Below, in pieces: positions 1 to 8,473 of a DNA stretch of 64,000 nt. A program made the translations under genes and the position numbers. The notes below the pieces were generated by a model. The model was given only the letters and a program-made list of their open reading frames with translations. It was not told the DNA's origin and did no database searches. Origin of the DNA: Vibrio genomosp. F10 str. ZF-129 (GTDB taxonomy: Bacteria; Pseudomonadota; Gammaproteobacteria; Enterobacterales; Vibrionaceae). The stretch covers positions 1 through 64,000 of the forward strand of contig NZ_AJYQ02000020.1 of NCBI RefSeq assembly GCF_000287055.2. Direction: 5' to 3'. The first letter of the stretch is position 1. Each line of letters begins with the position of its first letter.

Positions 1-185
1 ACTAACCGAAAATCGAAATAGGAATTTTGGCCTAGTAACCTGGGCACCGAAAAAATAGGAAAATGCGCATTAAGCAACAATAACTCTAATGGACTGCTGT
101 TGTTTTGAATGTGATTAAGAATCGCATTACACCTTACCAAAGCAAAGCACTCAGCCAAAACACACTAACTAACACCGGAAAAGTT

Positions 186-566
186 ATGAAAACTGTTGTC
201 GCAGAATTTGCATCACCAAGAGAAGAACCTAACGAATTATCGAAGTTAGTCATTAAGCAGCTGGCTGAAATGGATATCGATGTGATTTTACTCGAACTGG
301 ATGATAACGATGATAACTTGTTTTTGAGCATACGAGATAATGGCGAACTTTATCATAACCCGTATCTAAGAATCCGTTTAGATAATGAATATTACAGAGA
401 TACTGCGGTATATTTTGTTGATCTAATGCTCCGTCAACATAGTGGTGGTGATATAGCTCATGGAAGTGTTGATTGTGAATTGGAAATTTTGCCTACTGAA
501 ATTAATCAGTACATTCATCCGATTTGCCAAATTTATATTGAATACACCAAGAAGGGAACATTATGA
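186..566 (+). CDS. Hypothetical acidic protein (126 aa)
   Basis: The frame is open from a TTG at 105, but the ATG at 186 follows GGAAA at good spacing and is the better start. The product is soluble and acidic, with a run of Asp/Asn residues (DDNDDN) near residue 40 and no signal peptide or membrane segment. I do not recognise the family. The stop overlaps the next ATG (ATGA at 563-566), so it is translationally coupled to the small membrane protein downstream. Confidence 0.6.
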   Translation: MKTVVAEFASPREEPNELSKLVIKQLAEMDIDVILLELDDNDDNLFLSIRDNGELYHNPYLRIRLDNEYYRDTAVYFVDLMLRQHSGGDIAHGSVDCELEILPTEINQYIHPICQIYIEYTKKGTL

Positions 567-847
567 ACTACCAAAGTTTAAAGAAAATTCTATCCGATAT
601 AGATAATAGGCTAGTAGCTTTAATGTTAGCTGTGACATTGATTGTACTCGGGGCAATCTTGTACGCATTCGGTTTTAATAGGGAAATTACCATGTACCTA
701 GTACTTTCAGGTTCGATACTAGCATTTTTGGTTTCAGCATTATCCTTTATAAAATCGCATCAAAACGATAAAGAGCTTCAAAGTGGTGTTTGCAAGATCG
801 TTAAAGACTTCGAAGAACAGCACTCAACTAAAAGCAAAGATAGCTGA
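563..847 (+). CDS. Small two-span membrane protein (94 aa)
   Basis: ATGA overlap with the preceding gene and an AAGAAGGGAACATT ribosome site. Two hydrophobic segments (about residues 17-36 and 44-64) are followed by a charged Lys/Glu-rich tail. This suggests an inner-membrane protein with both ends in the cytoplasm. No family recognised. It resembles the neighbouring 69 aa and 79 aa two-span proteins in layout only. Confidence 0.6.
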   Translation: MNYQSLKKILSDIDNRLVALMLAVTLIVLGAILYAFGFNREITMYLVLSGSILAFLVSALSFIKSHQNDKELQSGVCKIVKDFEEQHSTKSKDS

Positions 848-863
848 TGGGAAACTTGAACTC

Positions 864-1049
864 ATGCCTGAAACTGAAATTTTACCTTATGATCAGGGTG
901 CTAAAGCGTTTAGAAACCGCATCGTGTTGGGCTTAAATCCATATAATGTTGGTGACTGGCAACATGATGAGTGGAGCAAAGGTTGGTTAGCTGAAAGTGA
1001 TATAAATTCAGATGTTGAATACGATTACTTGGCTGATAAATTCAAATAA
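864..1049 (+). CDS. Small RMF/CrpP-like protein (61 aa)
   Basis: Start chosen at the ATG at 864, after GGGAAACTTG; a longer frame from 783 overlaps the upstream gene. The core pattern (Y-D-x-G-x-x-A ... NPY ... W-x-x-GW) matches the ribosome modulation factor layout, in which a Gly/Ala helix and NPY are followed by W..GW. RMF in gammaproteobacteria dimerises ribosomes in stationary phase, and related small proteins occur on plasmids. Function here is an inference from about six conserved positions. Confidence 0.5.
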   Translation: MPETEILPYDQGAKAFRNRIVLGLNPYNVGDWQHDEWSKGWLAESDINSDVEYDYLADKFK

Positions 1050-1064
1050 CTCAATGTAGGAAAA

Positions 1065-1274
1065 ATGAACATAGTGGGTAACATACTGTCAGGTTCTGTG
1101 GTTGTTGCAGTAATAGCAGTTTGCGTAATGCTGATCTTCTATGCTTTTGGGTATCCAGAAAGCGTGATTTGGAAAATAGGTGGTTTGTGCGTAATTGTTA
1201 GTGCAATAGCTTCTTTAAAGGTTTTCGCGTACGACGAAGCCGTAAAAAACGTATCGAATACTAACCACAAGTAG
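1065..1274 (+). CDS. Small two-span membrane protein (69 aa)
   Basis: ATG follows GTAGGAAAA. Two hydrophobic helices (about residues 7-27 and 34-53) and a short polar tail. It lies 15 nt after the RMF-like gene, so the four genes from 186 onward probably form one operon. Family unknown. Confidence 0.55.
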   Translation: MNIVGNILSGSVVVAVIAVCVMLIFYAFGYPESVIWKIGGLCVIVSAIASLKVFAYDEAVKNVSNTNHK

Positions 1275-1291
1275 AATGGGAAAATTGGACA

Positions 1292-1405
1292 ATGATACCT
1301 AATCACGACCCACGCGAAGTTTGGAAAAGCAAGACATAGACTAGTGGAATGAAGTTATCAATATAGTTTGTTATTGGTCTATTAGTCTGCGTAGGGATTG
1401 AATAG
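1292..1405 (+). pseudogene. Possible decayed small gene
   Basis: An ATG after GGAAAATTGGACA opens a 15-codon frame (reading NHDPREVWK) that stops at TAG, continues in the same frame through a second stop, and then reads a hydrophobic stretch before a third stop at 1403-1405. The same-frame run of polar N-terminus then hydrophobic segment suggests a small membrane-protein gene broken by nonsense changes. It could equally be chance. Confidence 0.25.
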
Positions 1406-1621
1406 TTAGTCTCCCAAATTTTGGAGTATGTCACCAAAGATCGCTTTAACCACCTTAATTACGTTGCGTTTTTGTTCTTCAAGGTGACCATCAATTAAGC
1501 CTATTTTCCCATCTATACCTGTACAGATTGCATAGCCTTCAACAGCATTAATCTCAATAATAAATGCCTCCGAAATTTTAAGTTGATGAATATTATCATC
1601 TTTTAAGACCCAATTTTGCAT
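1406..1621 (-). CDS. Hypothetical protein (71 aa)
   Basis: Start placed at the ATG at 1621, which follows GAAGGAAGTCTT at ideal spacing; the frame stays open 25 codons further to 1696. The product is soluble, mixed charge, with no recognised motif. It is convergent with the small plus-strand genes before it. Confidence 0.5.
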   Translation of the reverse strand: MQNWVLKDDNIHQLKISEAFIIEINAVEGYAICTGIDGKIGLIDGHLEEQKRNVIKVVKAIFGDILQNLGD

Positions 1622-2110
1622 AAGACTTCCTTCTATATGAATGTTATCAGTATCTAAATAACTTCTCTTCAAATGAGTTCCCTTTAATAGAACCATTGGG
1701 CCAATGCGCTTTCAAATACGCTACAACATTTACGGTTGTATAGACAAGACATTACACGAAAGATTAATCAAGTTGGTTTGATTAATCAACCTAAAGTAGT
1801 ATGATAATTAGACACCTTAAAATATGAAGGTATTTCCATATTAATGTGTGCAATGGTGAATAGAGAAGTTTCTTTCTCGTTATAAGATGTGATGACTATA
1901 GGGACTTGGACAGGGCATTGCTTGAAGACACTTGATCGAATTCTTTAACTTCAAGTGCAATTATCGCAACTAAATACGCGAATATAGTTACGCCGTCACT
2001 ACGTTTCGCCTCTTCTGTTTTAGATTGTTTGAACGTTAAGTGGGTGAAGTTATAACAAGCAACCGCCCAATCTACTTAATCCAATGACTCAGGCCTGATT
2101 AGGGAAAAAT
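1622..2110. other. 489-nt gap with a perfect inverted repeat
   Basis: No convincing gene. The main structure is a perfect 10-bp inverted repeat with a 6-nt spacer at 1762-1787. Otherwise I see nothing but the ribosome site AGGGAAAAAT for the gene starting at 2111. Confidence 0.5.
1762..1787. promoter_or_regulatory. Perfect inverted repeat, operator-like
   Basis: GATTAATCAA, six bases, then TTGATTAATC. The arms are exact reverse complements and each contains the self-palindrome GATTAATC. There is no T-tract, so a terminator is unlikely. The dyad fits a repressor site in the gap upstream of the genes on either side. The binding protein is unknown. Confidence 0.4.
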
Positions 2111-2350
2111 ATGCATCGCAAATATGACTGGAGACTCATGGTAGGTATAACCACCACAACCTTGCTTCTAATCGCATTGACCATCACTTTTTCTTTTGCA
2201 TGGCAACATCCTATGCCCAATAAGACTAATGCATCTCAAACTATATCCATCATTATGCACTACCGATGGGCTATTTCTTTAGTTGTCTTCTTTTGCGCAA
2301 CTGCGGGAGCAACTTACAAGCGATTTCAACTCATTCAGAGAGAGCAATAA
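2111..2350 (+). CDS. Small membrane protein (79 aa)
   Basis: ATG after AGGGAAAAAT. Two hydrophobic segments (about residues 10-30 and 50-68), basic N-terminus and C-terminus, predicted inner-membrane. No family recognised. Confidence 0.55.
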   Translation: MHRKYDWRLMVGITTTTLLLIALTITFSFAWQHPMPNKTNASQTISIIMHYRWAISLVVFFCATAGATYKRFQLIQREQ

Positions 2351-2410
2351 AACACTGAGCAAAGACGTTAAATCACTAAATTATTTAACGCTAAATGTAT
2401 CGAGGTCTCA

Positions 2411-2956
2411 ATGAACAAAAAACAATTAGAGTACCGTTTGGATCAAAATCTAATAGAAGACATCCAGGAGTGGCGGCAGAGTCCAGAATCACATTTTCAA
2501 GGGCAATTCAATAAGCCACTAAAATGGAGTCACCAAATTCTGGGCCTAGCTGGTATCACTGGTGATATAGACACACACGGTACACTGTTGATGCCTAACA
2601 TCTCTGCGAATTATCACAGTAATGAAGGTTTTGACTTAACCTTCGGATGGATTGAAGGTATCCACATGGTCGGTGGGGGGTTAGCGATCGTTGGCCATTT
2701 TGCATTGCAAAAGCAGATATCTAATCTAGGTCTTGGTGTTGCCTTATTTGGCGCAGTTGCTCGTTTTCTAAAGCAGAACAATGCAACGGAAATTGAATTT
2801 CGTGAAAGTCACCCTTCTAGAATCCACCACTATCGTGTTTTTTTTGAAAAGTTAGGCATAAAAGAAATACGACACGGGGTTTGGTACCTGCCTTTGTATC
2901 CTTACTTACCGCCTCCTACCTCTGTTTTAGAATTTCATGAACAATTATTCACCTGA
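2411..2956 (+). CDS. Hypothetical protein, possibly acetyltransferase-fold (181 aa)
   Basis: ATG after GAGGTCTCA. Residues about 80-150 alternate glycine-rich strands with helices, including ALFGAVARFLKQ followed by a YRVFFEKLGI stretch that recalls the terminal motif of GNAT-fold proteins (tyrosine then KLGF). A clear acetyl-CoA loop (Q/RxxGxG/A) is not evident, so the fold is only a guess. Soluble, no signal peptide. Confidence 0.5.
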   Translation: MNKKQLEYRLDQNLIEDIQEWRQSPESHFQGQFNKPLKWSHQILGLAGITGDIDTHGTLLMPNISANYHSNEGFDLTFGWIEGIHMVGGGLAIVGHFALQKQISNLGLGVALFGAVARFLKQNNATEIEFRESHPSRIHHYRVFFEKLGIKEIRHGVWYLPLYPYLPPPTSVLEFHEQLFT

Positions 2957-2970
2957 AGGGAGCCCTGACC

Positions 2971-3180
2971 ATGAACACTGAAACCTTTAAAAGCAAGCCC
3001 ATTTCCCCCGCCAACCTGCGGCATGGTGGTATCTACTTATTTAAAGAGAATTTACTTAATAACCAAAACAATCAGATCCAAGCTCGATGCAATATCAGCT
3101 CAAATAATGATGAATACTGGTTCACAAACAAAATAGGAGAAGAAGTAACCGGCACTGCACTGCAGATTTTTGAAAATTGA
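2971..3180 (+). CDS. Hypothetical protein (69 aa)
   Basis: ATG 14 nt after the preceding stop with GAAGGGAGCC upstream. Begins with a short proline/lysine-rich segment followed by a predicted beta-rich, Asn/Gln-rich core. No family recognised. Probably in the same operon as the 181-aa gene. Confidence 0.5.
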   Translation: MNTETFKSKPISPANLRHGGIYLFKENLLNNQNNQIQARCNISSNNDEYWFTNKIGEEVTGTALQIFEN

Positions 3181-3276
3181 TGATACGGATTTCGTCCACA
3201 ATGATGCGGCGTTTATATTTTCTGAATCAAAATAGGCCTACTATATCAACAAGCGGAACAACAAAAGGAATCAAAA

Positions 3277-3594
3277 ATGACAAATGATTACTTTAAACCA
3301 TGTATGCACCTTGCATTAGCCGAGGTAAGTCCAAATAGAGATGTCGATACCGAATCGTTTGTGGATAAACAATTGTTAATTGCGGCCACATCGTCAATGA
3401 GCGAAAAACTTAAGAACGCGAGTGACTCGGGTCGTCACGGATGGTGGGACAATTCCGTCATTAGTATCGGGGGCTTATACGATCTGAGAAACAAAGCGAT
3501 AAGTAATAATGACCATGTTAGCGTTCTTAACTACACGGCAATGATTGCGATGCGTGAGTCTCACCCAGAAAGCAAGAAAAACACCTCTGCATGA
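3277..3594 (+). CDS. Hypothetical protein (105 aa)
   Basis: Strong AAAAGGAATCAAAA ribosome site before the ATG. Soluble, helix-rich, contains GRHGWWD near residue 52. Overlaps the next gene by 4 nt (ATGA), so the two are translationally coupled. Family unknown. Confidence 0.55.
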   Translation: MTNDYFKPCMHLALAEVSPNRDVDTESFVDKQLLIAATSSMSEKLKNASDSGRHGWWDNSVISIGGLYDLRNKAISNNDHVSVLNYTAMIAMRESHPESKKNTSA

Positions 3595-3803
3595 ATGTCT
3601 TGTTTTGTGAGTTCAAGGTGTACAACGCTCAGACATTAAAAAGTGTCAACATTGTTGGTTATTTCCTCATAAAAGACCTGATACGAAATGGTTGTAGCGT
3701 AATACAGGCGAGAAGCGTTTACCTTGAACTCAGTAAAACAGGTCGAGCTTACCTTCGGCCCATCTCTATAGACCGAATTAATTACAAACAAAAGGATAGT
3801 TAA
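3591..3803 (+). CDS. Hypothetical protein (70 aa)
   Basis: Starts inside the ATGA overlap with the gene before it and ends 2 nt before the next ATG. Short, mixed alpha/beta, no signal or membrane segment, no recognised motif. Its tight packing between two genes supports it as real. Confidence 0.5.
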   Translation: MNVLFCEFKVYNAQTLKSVNIVGYFLIKDLIRNGCSVIQARSVYLELSKTGRAYLRPISIDRINYKQKDS

Positions 3804-3805
3804 AG

Positions 3806-4357
3806 ATGAAAAGTAAATACCACATTATTGACCTGTTATTGAGAGTTGTACCATTCGCTTATTTATGTCTGTTAGGTATCTATACATTTTCCGACCGTAC
3901 ACTCCCGTTCCATTCTCTAGCCGTTGCCCTAACCGAGTTTCAAGAAGGATGGCTAAGTGGATTTCCAACATCGACTGACAGCCTACTAGGAACAGGTATC
4001 AGCAGTCTAACCATAAATGTTTTGGTAGTTAACATGGCTATGCTCTTACTCATAACAGCATGCTGTATATATCTCGCTGAAGCAGCAAGGTTTGGTAGCT
4101 TCAAATCAGCCAAATCGTTCCGAGACGCTGAGTACAAAAAAGCGAATGAACCAAAAAATATGGGTCTCCTTCAATCAGTACAAGTGTTGGATGGCGGATT
4201 TTGGGGCTCAACCAGCTCAACCGTTTGTACAGACAATCACATGTTTCGTGTTCAAGGCGATGTGGGTTTGGTTCGTTATGGTGAAAAGGTCTTACTAAAA
4301 AGAAACGAGGTATTTTTTAATACCATACGTAGCAAGCCTTTTTCTTTAATACAGTAG
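3806..4357 (+). CDS. Membrane protein (183 aa)
   Basis: ATG after AAAAGGATAGTTAAAG, 2 nt after the preceding stop. Two hydrophobic helices (about residues 9-28 and 70-92) flank a roughly 40-residue loop; the C-terminal half (about 95-183) is soluble and beta-rich with LLQSVQVLDGGFWGS. Family not recognised. Confidence 0.55.
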   Translation: MKSKYHIIDLLLRVVPFAYLCLLGIYTFSDRTLPFHSLAVALTEFQEGWLSGFPTSTDSLLGTGISSLTINVLVVNMAMLLLITACCIYLAEAARFGSFKSAKSFRDAEYKKANEPKNMGLLQSVQVLDGGFWGSTSSTVCTDNHMFRVQGDVGLVRYGEKVLLKRNEVFFNTIRSKPFSLIQ

Positions 4358-4384
4358 TCTATCAATTTCTGGAGATGCATCAAA

Positions 4385-4609
4385 ATGGCCAATATCTTGA
4401 TGATGAAGAAAACGCTGACCAAACAGAACGCTCTTCGCATCTCCACATCTTTCATAGTGGTCTTTTTTGGGGTCTCTGTTGTGCTTGGTGCGCTCGTGTC
4501 TATTGGCATTCTACTCGGAGTTGTATTTTACATTACCCTCGTAGAGCAGAATCGTTTCAATAATACCATTTTTGTTTTTTTGAAATGCTTAATTCATTAT
4601 TCAATTTAA
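4385..4609 (+). CDS. Small membrane protein (74 aa)
   Basis: ATG after CTGGAGATGC. Contains one long or two adjacent hydrophobic helices (about residues 22-52). The end overlaps the open frame of the next gene but not its likely start at 4624. Family unknown. Confidence 0.45.
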   Translation: MANILMMKKTLTKQNALRISTSFIVVFFGVSVVLGALVSIGILLGVVFYITLVEQNRFNNTIFVFLKCLIHYSI

Positions 4610-4623
4610 CTAAGGCCTATTGT

Positions 4624-4959
4624 ATGAACAAGCAACTATTATTACTGTCTACTTTATTAAGCATCACTGCGTGTACGGACTCCAAAATACCTACGCAAAT
4701 TCAAGCGGTTGATGGCTTCGTTAGTGAATCAATGGAACGAATCGATAGTCACATTAAAGAGATTGAAACAAAAGAACAACGCAATGAAGCACTACAAAAA
4801 ATGTTTAATCACGATAGTGATACGCTCGACCTTTGGGCTGATGCATTGATTCGATGTGAAGCTATTGAGACCTCGAAATGCCTTGAGTTGAAGCAATCAT
4901 TGCATGTCTTCAAACTTGTAATTTCTGAAAACGCTGAAGAAGTACTTCTGACCCAATAG
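4624..4959 (+). CDS. Small lipoprotein, EexN-like candidate (111 aa)
   Basis: Start at ATG 4624 gives a clean lipoprotein signal: basic start, hydrophobic core, lipobox LSITAC with Cys at about residue 17. The mature part is helical and acidic and has two further cysteines in a C-x8-C arrangement near residues 80-90. Small plasmid lipoproteins with such a Cys pair include entry-exclusion proteins (EexN), which block redundant plasmid uptake. That match is weak. It lies just before the secreted nuclease gene. Confidence 0.55.
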   Translation: MNKQLLLLSTLLSITACTDSKIPTQIQAVDGFVSESMERIDSHIKEIETKEQRNEALQKMFNHDSDTLDLWADALIRCEAIETSKCLELKQSLHVFKLVISENAEEVLLTQ

Positions 4960-4966
4960 TATTTAT

Positions 4967-5764
4967 GTGGACTACAAAATGTTTACTTTTCTAACTAAAA
5001 ATCAGCTCCGTAACATCGCGCTTTCATTTTTTTGTTCGATTGCATTTCTATCCACTGAAACAGTATTAGCCGAAGTTCCTGTTAAAAAGAGTCGGAGCGG
5101 CATTTGCCATGATACAACTAGTAATTACTACTCTAAGACTAAGAACTATGAATCCTACCCAACCCTTGTAGCTTGCATAAACAGTGGTGGGAGACTTCCG
5201 AAAGGCAACACAAAAGTAACTGCGAAAGAGCAAGTAGCTCAAGCAACACAAGAAGCCAAGCAAGAAGGTCGCAACTTTAACTATGTTTACAATCGCGATG
5301 ACTGGAATCATTGGTTGGACACGGATGGTGATTGTCAAAACTTAAGGGCTGAACTCCTCATTGAACAATCTTTGATTCAGCCAACATTTACAAAACCAAA
5401 TAAGTGTACAGTTAAAACCGGACAGTGGTACGACCCTTTTTCAAACGAAACTTATTTATCCGCATCTCAATTGCAAATAGACCACATTGTACCGCTAAAG
5501 TGGGCTCATGAGCACGGAGGAGCTACATGGACCCTAGATCAAAAAGAACAGTTCGCTAATGACACTGGAAACCTACTTATTGTCTATGGTCCATTGAACG
5601 GCAGTAAAAGCGCACAAGGCCCCGATTCATGGTTACCTCCCTACCACCCTTTCCGGTGCGATTACATTAAAAGCTTCGACGACAATGTTCAAAAATACTT
5701 GCTAGTGTATACCGCAAAGGAGCATAGGGTAATATCTAGAATGCTCGCTAAATGTGGCCATTAA
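4967..5764 (+). CDS. Secreted HNH (DUF1524-type) nuclease (265 aa)
   Basis: Starts at GTG 4967 or ATG 4979. N-terminal signal peptide (about residues 13-35, cleavage near VLAEV). The C-terminal nuclease core has DHIVPLKWAHEHGG (about 167-180), then an Asn-containing GNLLIVYGPLNGSKS and a final Cys-rich segment; this is the layout of secreted DUF1524/HNH nucleases, in which the DH pair, Asn and His coordinate metal. Six cysteines suggest disulfides in the periplasm or outside. It may degrade DNA for nutrition or limit DNA entry. Catalytic family call is fairly secure, biological role is inference. Confidence 0.8.
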   Translation: MDYKMFTFLTKNQLRNIALSFFCSIAFLSTETVLAEVPVKKSRSGICHDTTSNYYSKTKNYESYPTLVACINSGGRLPKGNTKVTAKEQVAQATQEAKQEGRNFNYVYNRDDWNHWLDTDGDCQNLRAELLIEQSLIQPTFTKPNKCTVKTGQWYDPFSNETYLSASQLQIDHIVPLKWAHEHGGATWTLDQKEQFANDTGNLLIVYGPLNGSKSAQGPDSWLPPYHPFRCDYIKSFDDNVQKYLLVYTAKEHRVISRMLAKCGH

Positions 5765-5765
5765 A

Positions 5766-6301
5766 ATGAATGAATTAAATGAACGATCCGCCCCTAAGAA
5801 AAAATCTAATTTGATGACTAATACAGGTCATCGGTTTATTTCCAAAAGAGGCTGCAATTTCAAGATTCACATCCATACCCCAGAAGACAAAGTTTTACAC
5901 CGATCGATAGGAAGCAAAAAATAGGGGAAGACGCTGGTCTAAAAAAGGCAATCCGTATTCGAAATGAATTGGGCAAAAAAATGTGGGGGAAGTACTGGCA
6001 GCGAATCTTACGCGATTACACTCTATTTACTCTATTACCACATAGCCTAGAGCCAGTGTTCATAGAGAAATCAAAACCCACTCTCGCTGAGCCAGCCAGA
6101 ACCTCGTCCTATTATATCGCACGGTGGAAGGAATATGACGAACAAGGTGAGTTTACGTACCGCTCAAAGTTGTACAACTTAGACAAATACGGAAAACTTG
6201 CATCCTACTCCAAAGCAAAAAAGTGCTTATTGGGAGTATACAAAAATGAACTTGGCATCCTGGCTGTAATGGGAAGATTTAAAATCACTCAATTGAAATA
6301 G
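5766..6301 (+). pseudogene. Frameshifted AP2-like DNA-binding protein
   Basis: Two abutting frames together read as one protein. ATG 5766 runs 53 codons to a TAG at 5922; the next frame continues from about 5921 (GEDAGLKKAIRIRNELG) to 6301. The shift falls at a run of six A at 5915-5920. The joined product has two short repeats of an AP2/integrase-type beta-sheet pattern (ISKRG..FKIHI and YYIARWKEYDEQGEF ... NLDKYGKLASY). A one-base indel or sequencing error is the simplest explanation; A-run slippage is possible. Confidence 0.5.
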
Positions 6302-6315
6302 AAAAGGAACCAACA

Positions 6316-6699
6316 ATGAAAACAACGATTCTTACTTTGACGGGGCTAATAGCGATCAGCGGTTGTACTAGTCAATTACCCGATGAAAGCGTTGATAAAC
6401 TCACTTTTAAGCCCAATGGGTTAGCAAAAAATCTCATTGAAGTAAGGTTAATCAACGAATATAAAGTTAACGAAGTCTCATTAATGAAGTACATCTCTCA
6501 AACTGACCAACTTTGTGTTCAATACATCGCAAGCACCGTGACGACCGAATTGTCTTCCGATATTGCTCATAGATACGAAGTCGATACGTATTGCGAGAAC
6601 TATCTTTTCGAAGATGGGCAGTATAAATTCACTCAGCTCAAGGGAATTAAGGCCGTCACTGCGGATAATTCTGTGATATTTGAAGAGTTGCTTTTCTGA
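6316..6699 (+). CDS. Lipoprotein (127 aa)
   Basis: AAAAGGAACCAACA ribosome site then ATG. Signal peptide with lipobox AISGC (Cys at about residue 17). The mature domain is beta-rich with two later cysteines that could pair. Membrane-anchored, family unknown. It stands alone and is followed by a terminator. Confidence 0.65.
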   Translation: MKTTILTLTGLIAISGCTSQLPDESVDKLTFKPNGLAKNLIEVRLINEYKVNEVSLMKYISQTDQLCVQYIASTVTTELSSDIAHRYEVDTYCENYLFEDGQYKFTQLKGIKAVTADNSVIFEELLF

Positions 6700-6730
6700 T
6701 TTGGTTTATATAATACATAGTTCAAAGTTA

Positions 6731-6773
6731 AAAAAGGAAAGACGATGTGCTGATATCAGGTCTTTCCTTTTTT
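6731..6773. terminator. Bidirectional terminator
   Basis: AAAAAGGAAAGA pairs with TCTTTCCTTTTT around an 18-nt loop. Serves the plus-strand lipoprotein gene and the convergent minus-strand pair. Confidence 0.8.
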
Positions 6774-6778
6774 GGTAT

Positions 6779-7087
6779 TCAATCTATAGAACTTAAAGGG
6801 ACAGGCTCAGTGTATATGGTGCAGACATTTTCCAGTTTGGAAAGTAAAACAGCCGCTTTTCCTTGAGAGAAGGTAGCATTTAGCCGATTCGCAATTATTG
6901 TCTCGTGATGGTGAAAGTAATCCGACACATCAATCACCTGTTCAGAGGAAGCGAGGCATCCAAAAAGACCGTCAGTAAGCATCAGGAGTAATTCATCATC
7001 AAGTCCCTTTTCCTCGCTATCAAAGATCACTCTGACTTTATCAAGTAATTCTTGAGTGTTCTTCTTATGATTCTCTATCAAGTACAT
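6779..7087 (-). CDS. Hypothetical protein (102 aa)
   Basis: Start taken at ATG 7087 after AAAAGGTGGATACA; a GTG at 7096 is also in frame. Soluble, helix-rich, with many Asp/Glu. Overlaps the end of the upstream minus-strand gene by about 10 nt, so the two form an operon. Family unknown. Confidence 0.5.
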   Translation of the reverse strand: MYLIENHKKNTQELLDKVRVIFDSEEKGLDDELLLMLTDGLFGCLASSEQVIDVSDYFHHHETIIANRLNATFSQGKAAVLLSKLENVCTIYTEPVPLSSID

Positions 7088-7464
7088 TGTATCCACCTTT
7101 TGGAATAGCTAGTAAAATTATGAACTACGGTCGATGTATCTGAACTGATACCCCTTATAAGTAAAGATGTGTCTACATGGTAAAAATCCTTTCGAAAATT
7201 GAAGGACTGATTCATACAGGCCCATCCGAACAAAGCCAATACAAAATGCTGATACTCCTCAAGAGGTGCTCCTATGATCATCGCGAATTCAAGATCCGTT
7301 TCGATGGTCTCTCTCAATTCTTCATTGGATGCTACTCGGCGCACTCGAGATACTTTAGCTAAGGTCGAAATTGAGTGAGAAATAAGCGCCTCTTCTGTAT
7401 CAAATTGACTAAACGGAAAGAATTTATCGAACGAATTCATCACAATCTGAATACCTGTGTTCAT
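7078..7464 (-). CDS. Hypothetical protein (128 aa)
   Basis: The frame extends to 7503, but ATG 7464 follows GGAGGAGGTACAGACTT, an excellent ribosome site. Helix-rich soluble product with FALFGWACMNQ-like hydrophobic core. No recognised family. First gene of a two-gene minus-strand operon. Confidence 0.55.
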   Translation of the reverse strand: MNTGIQIVMNSFDKFFPFSQFDTEEALISHSISTLAKVSRVRRVASNEELRETIETDLEFAMIIGAPLEEYQHFVLALFGWACMNQSFNFRKDFYHVDTSLLIRGISSDTSTVVHNFTSYSKRWIQCT

Positions 7465-7649
7465 AAGTCTGTACCTCCTCCGACTAAACCAATAAAAATC
7501 CAAATTGGATCAACTGACATTTACTTTTCAAACATAAATGAATATCTCTCCAAGTTCTCAGAACGCCGCACAACTTTTCCTGCTTTTGATTGGGTTCCCT
7601 AAATCAAGGTTGCTATGTTAGTAACCTAACGTCTCAAGGGAAATGACTT

Positions 7650-8414
7650 GTGCAACTAGACAATCAGATAGATAACTTACTTTTTAATATCGAACTCTAT
7701 AAATCTAAATTATTGCAAGATGAATCAAGCCTTTGTCCCGAGCATCGGTTTAACAAAAACGACGATGACTTCTTACCTTTTTCGATTAAGCGAAGAACCT
7801 TCAAATCTGCTGACACTTGCGCGGTTAAAATTCACTCTTTCTTGCACATCTATTGCTCTACTCCATTCACAAGCAACAAAGCAAGCTGGCATATTCTTAC
7901 CCATAATTATCCAACACTAGTTAAACCCATGGGTGATTATGAGATGGTTATCCTGGATGACCCTGAAGGAAGTGACCATCGAATCAACATAGGCATTCAA
8001 ATTGGTTTATTCATGAAAGAAGCATTAGTTCAAGGCTTAGATGACTGGGTTAATCTGACTCGACGATTAAGGGGCATTGCAGAAACGCTTGAACCCGATT
8101 TTTCCCTTATGGATTCATCTTTCAGTCTTATTGAAGTAATGGAACAAGAATTACAGCGCCATTTAAAAGCGCTAGCTTATTATTACCAAAAACATTTATG
8201 TTTTGATCCCGTCGAGATGACTTCTGGTCTTGAAATCAGCCTTGATAATAAACCTTCCCTTATACCTTGCCACATCATTTGGACATACAATTGGGATCAG
8301 CTTTGCTGGAAATTGCGGAAAGAAAAAGATCACCATGACCATGAAAAATCGCACTCAATAATCATCAATTGTTTTGCACCAAAGCATGATTTCGAGGAAG
8401 ACGCATGGCCATAA
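7650..8414 (+). CDS. Hypothetical protein (254 aa)
   Basis: GTG start after AAGGGAAATGACTT. Soluble, helix-rich, no signal peptide; ends with a His/Asp-rich stretch (DHHDHEKSHS at about 230). Nothing in the sequence identifies a family. Confidence 0.55.
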   Translation: MQLDNQIDNLLFNIELYKSKLLQDESSLCPEHRFNKNDDDFLPFSIKRRTFKSADTCAVKIHSFLHIYCSTPFTSNKASWHILTHNYPTLVKPMGDYEMVILDDPEGSDHRINIGIQIGLFMKEALVQGLDDWVNLTRRLRGIAETLEPDFSLMDSSFSLIEVMEQELQRHLKALAYYYQKHLCFDPVEMTSGLEISLDNKPSLIPCHIIWTYNWDQLCWKLRKEKDHHDHEKSHSIIINCFAPKHDFEEDAWP

Positions 8415-8473
8415 GAGTAAGTAGTTAGATAAGATACTAACTGGTCAATGAATGATGAAAGGGATATAAATCG

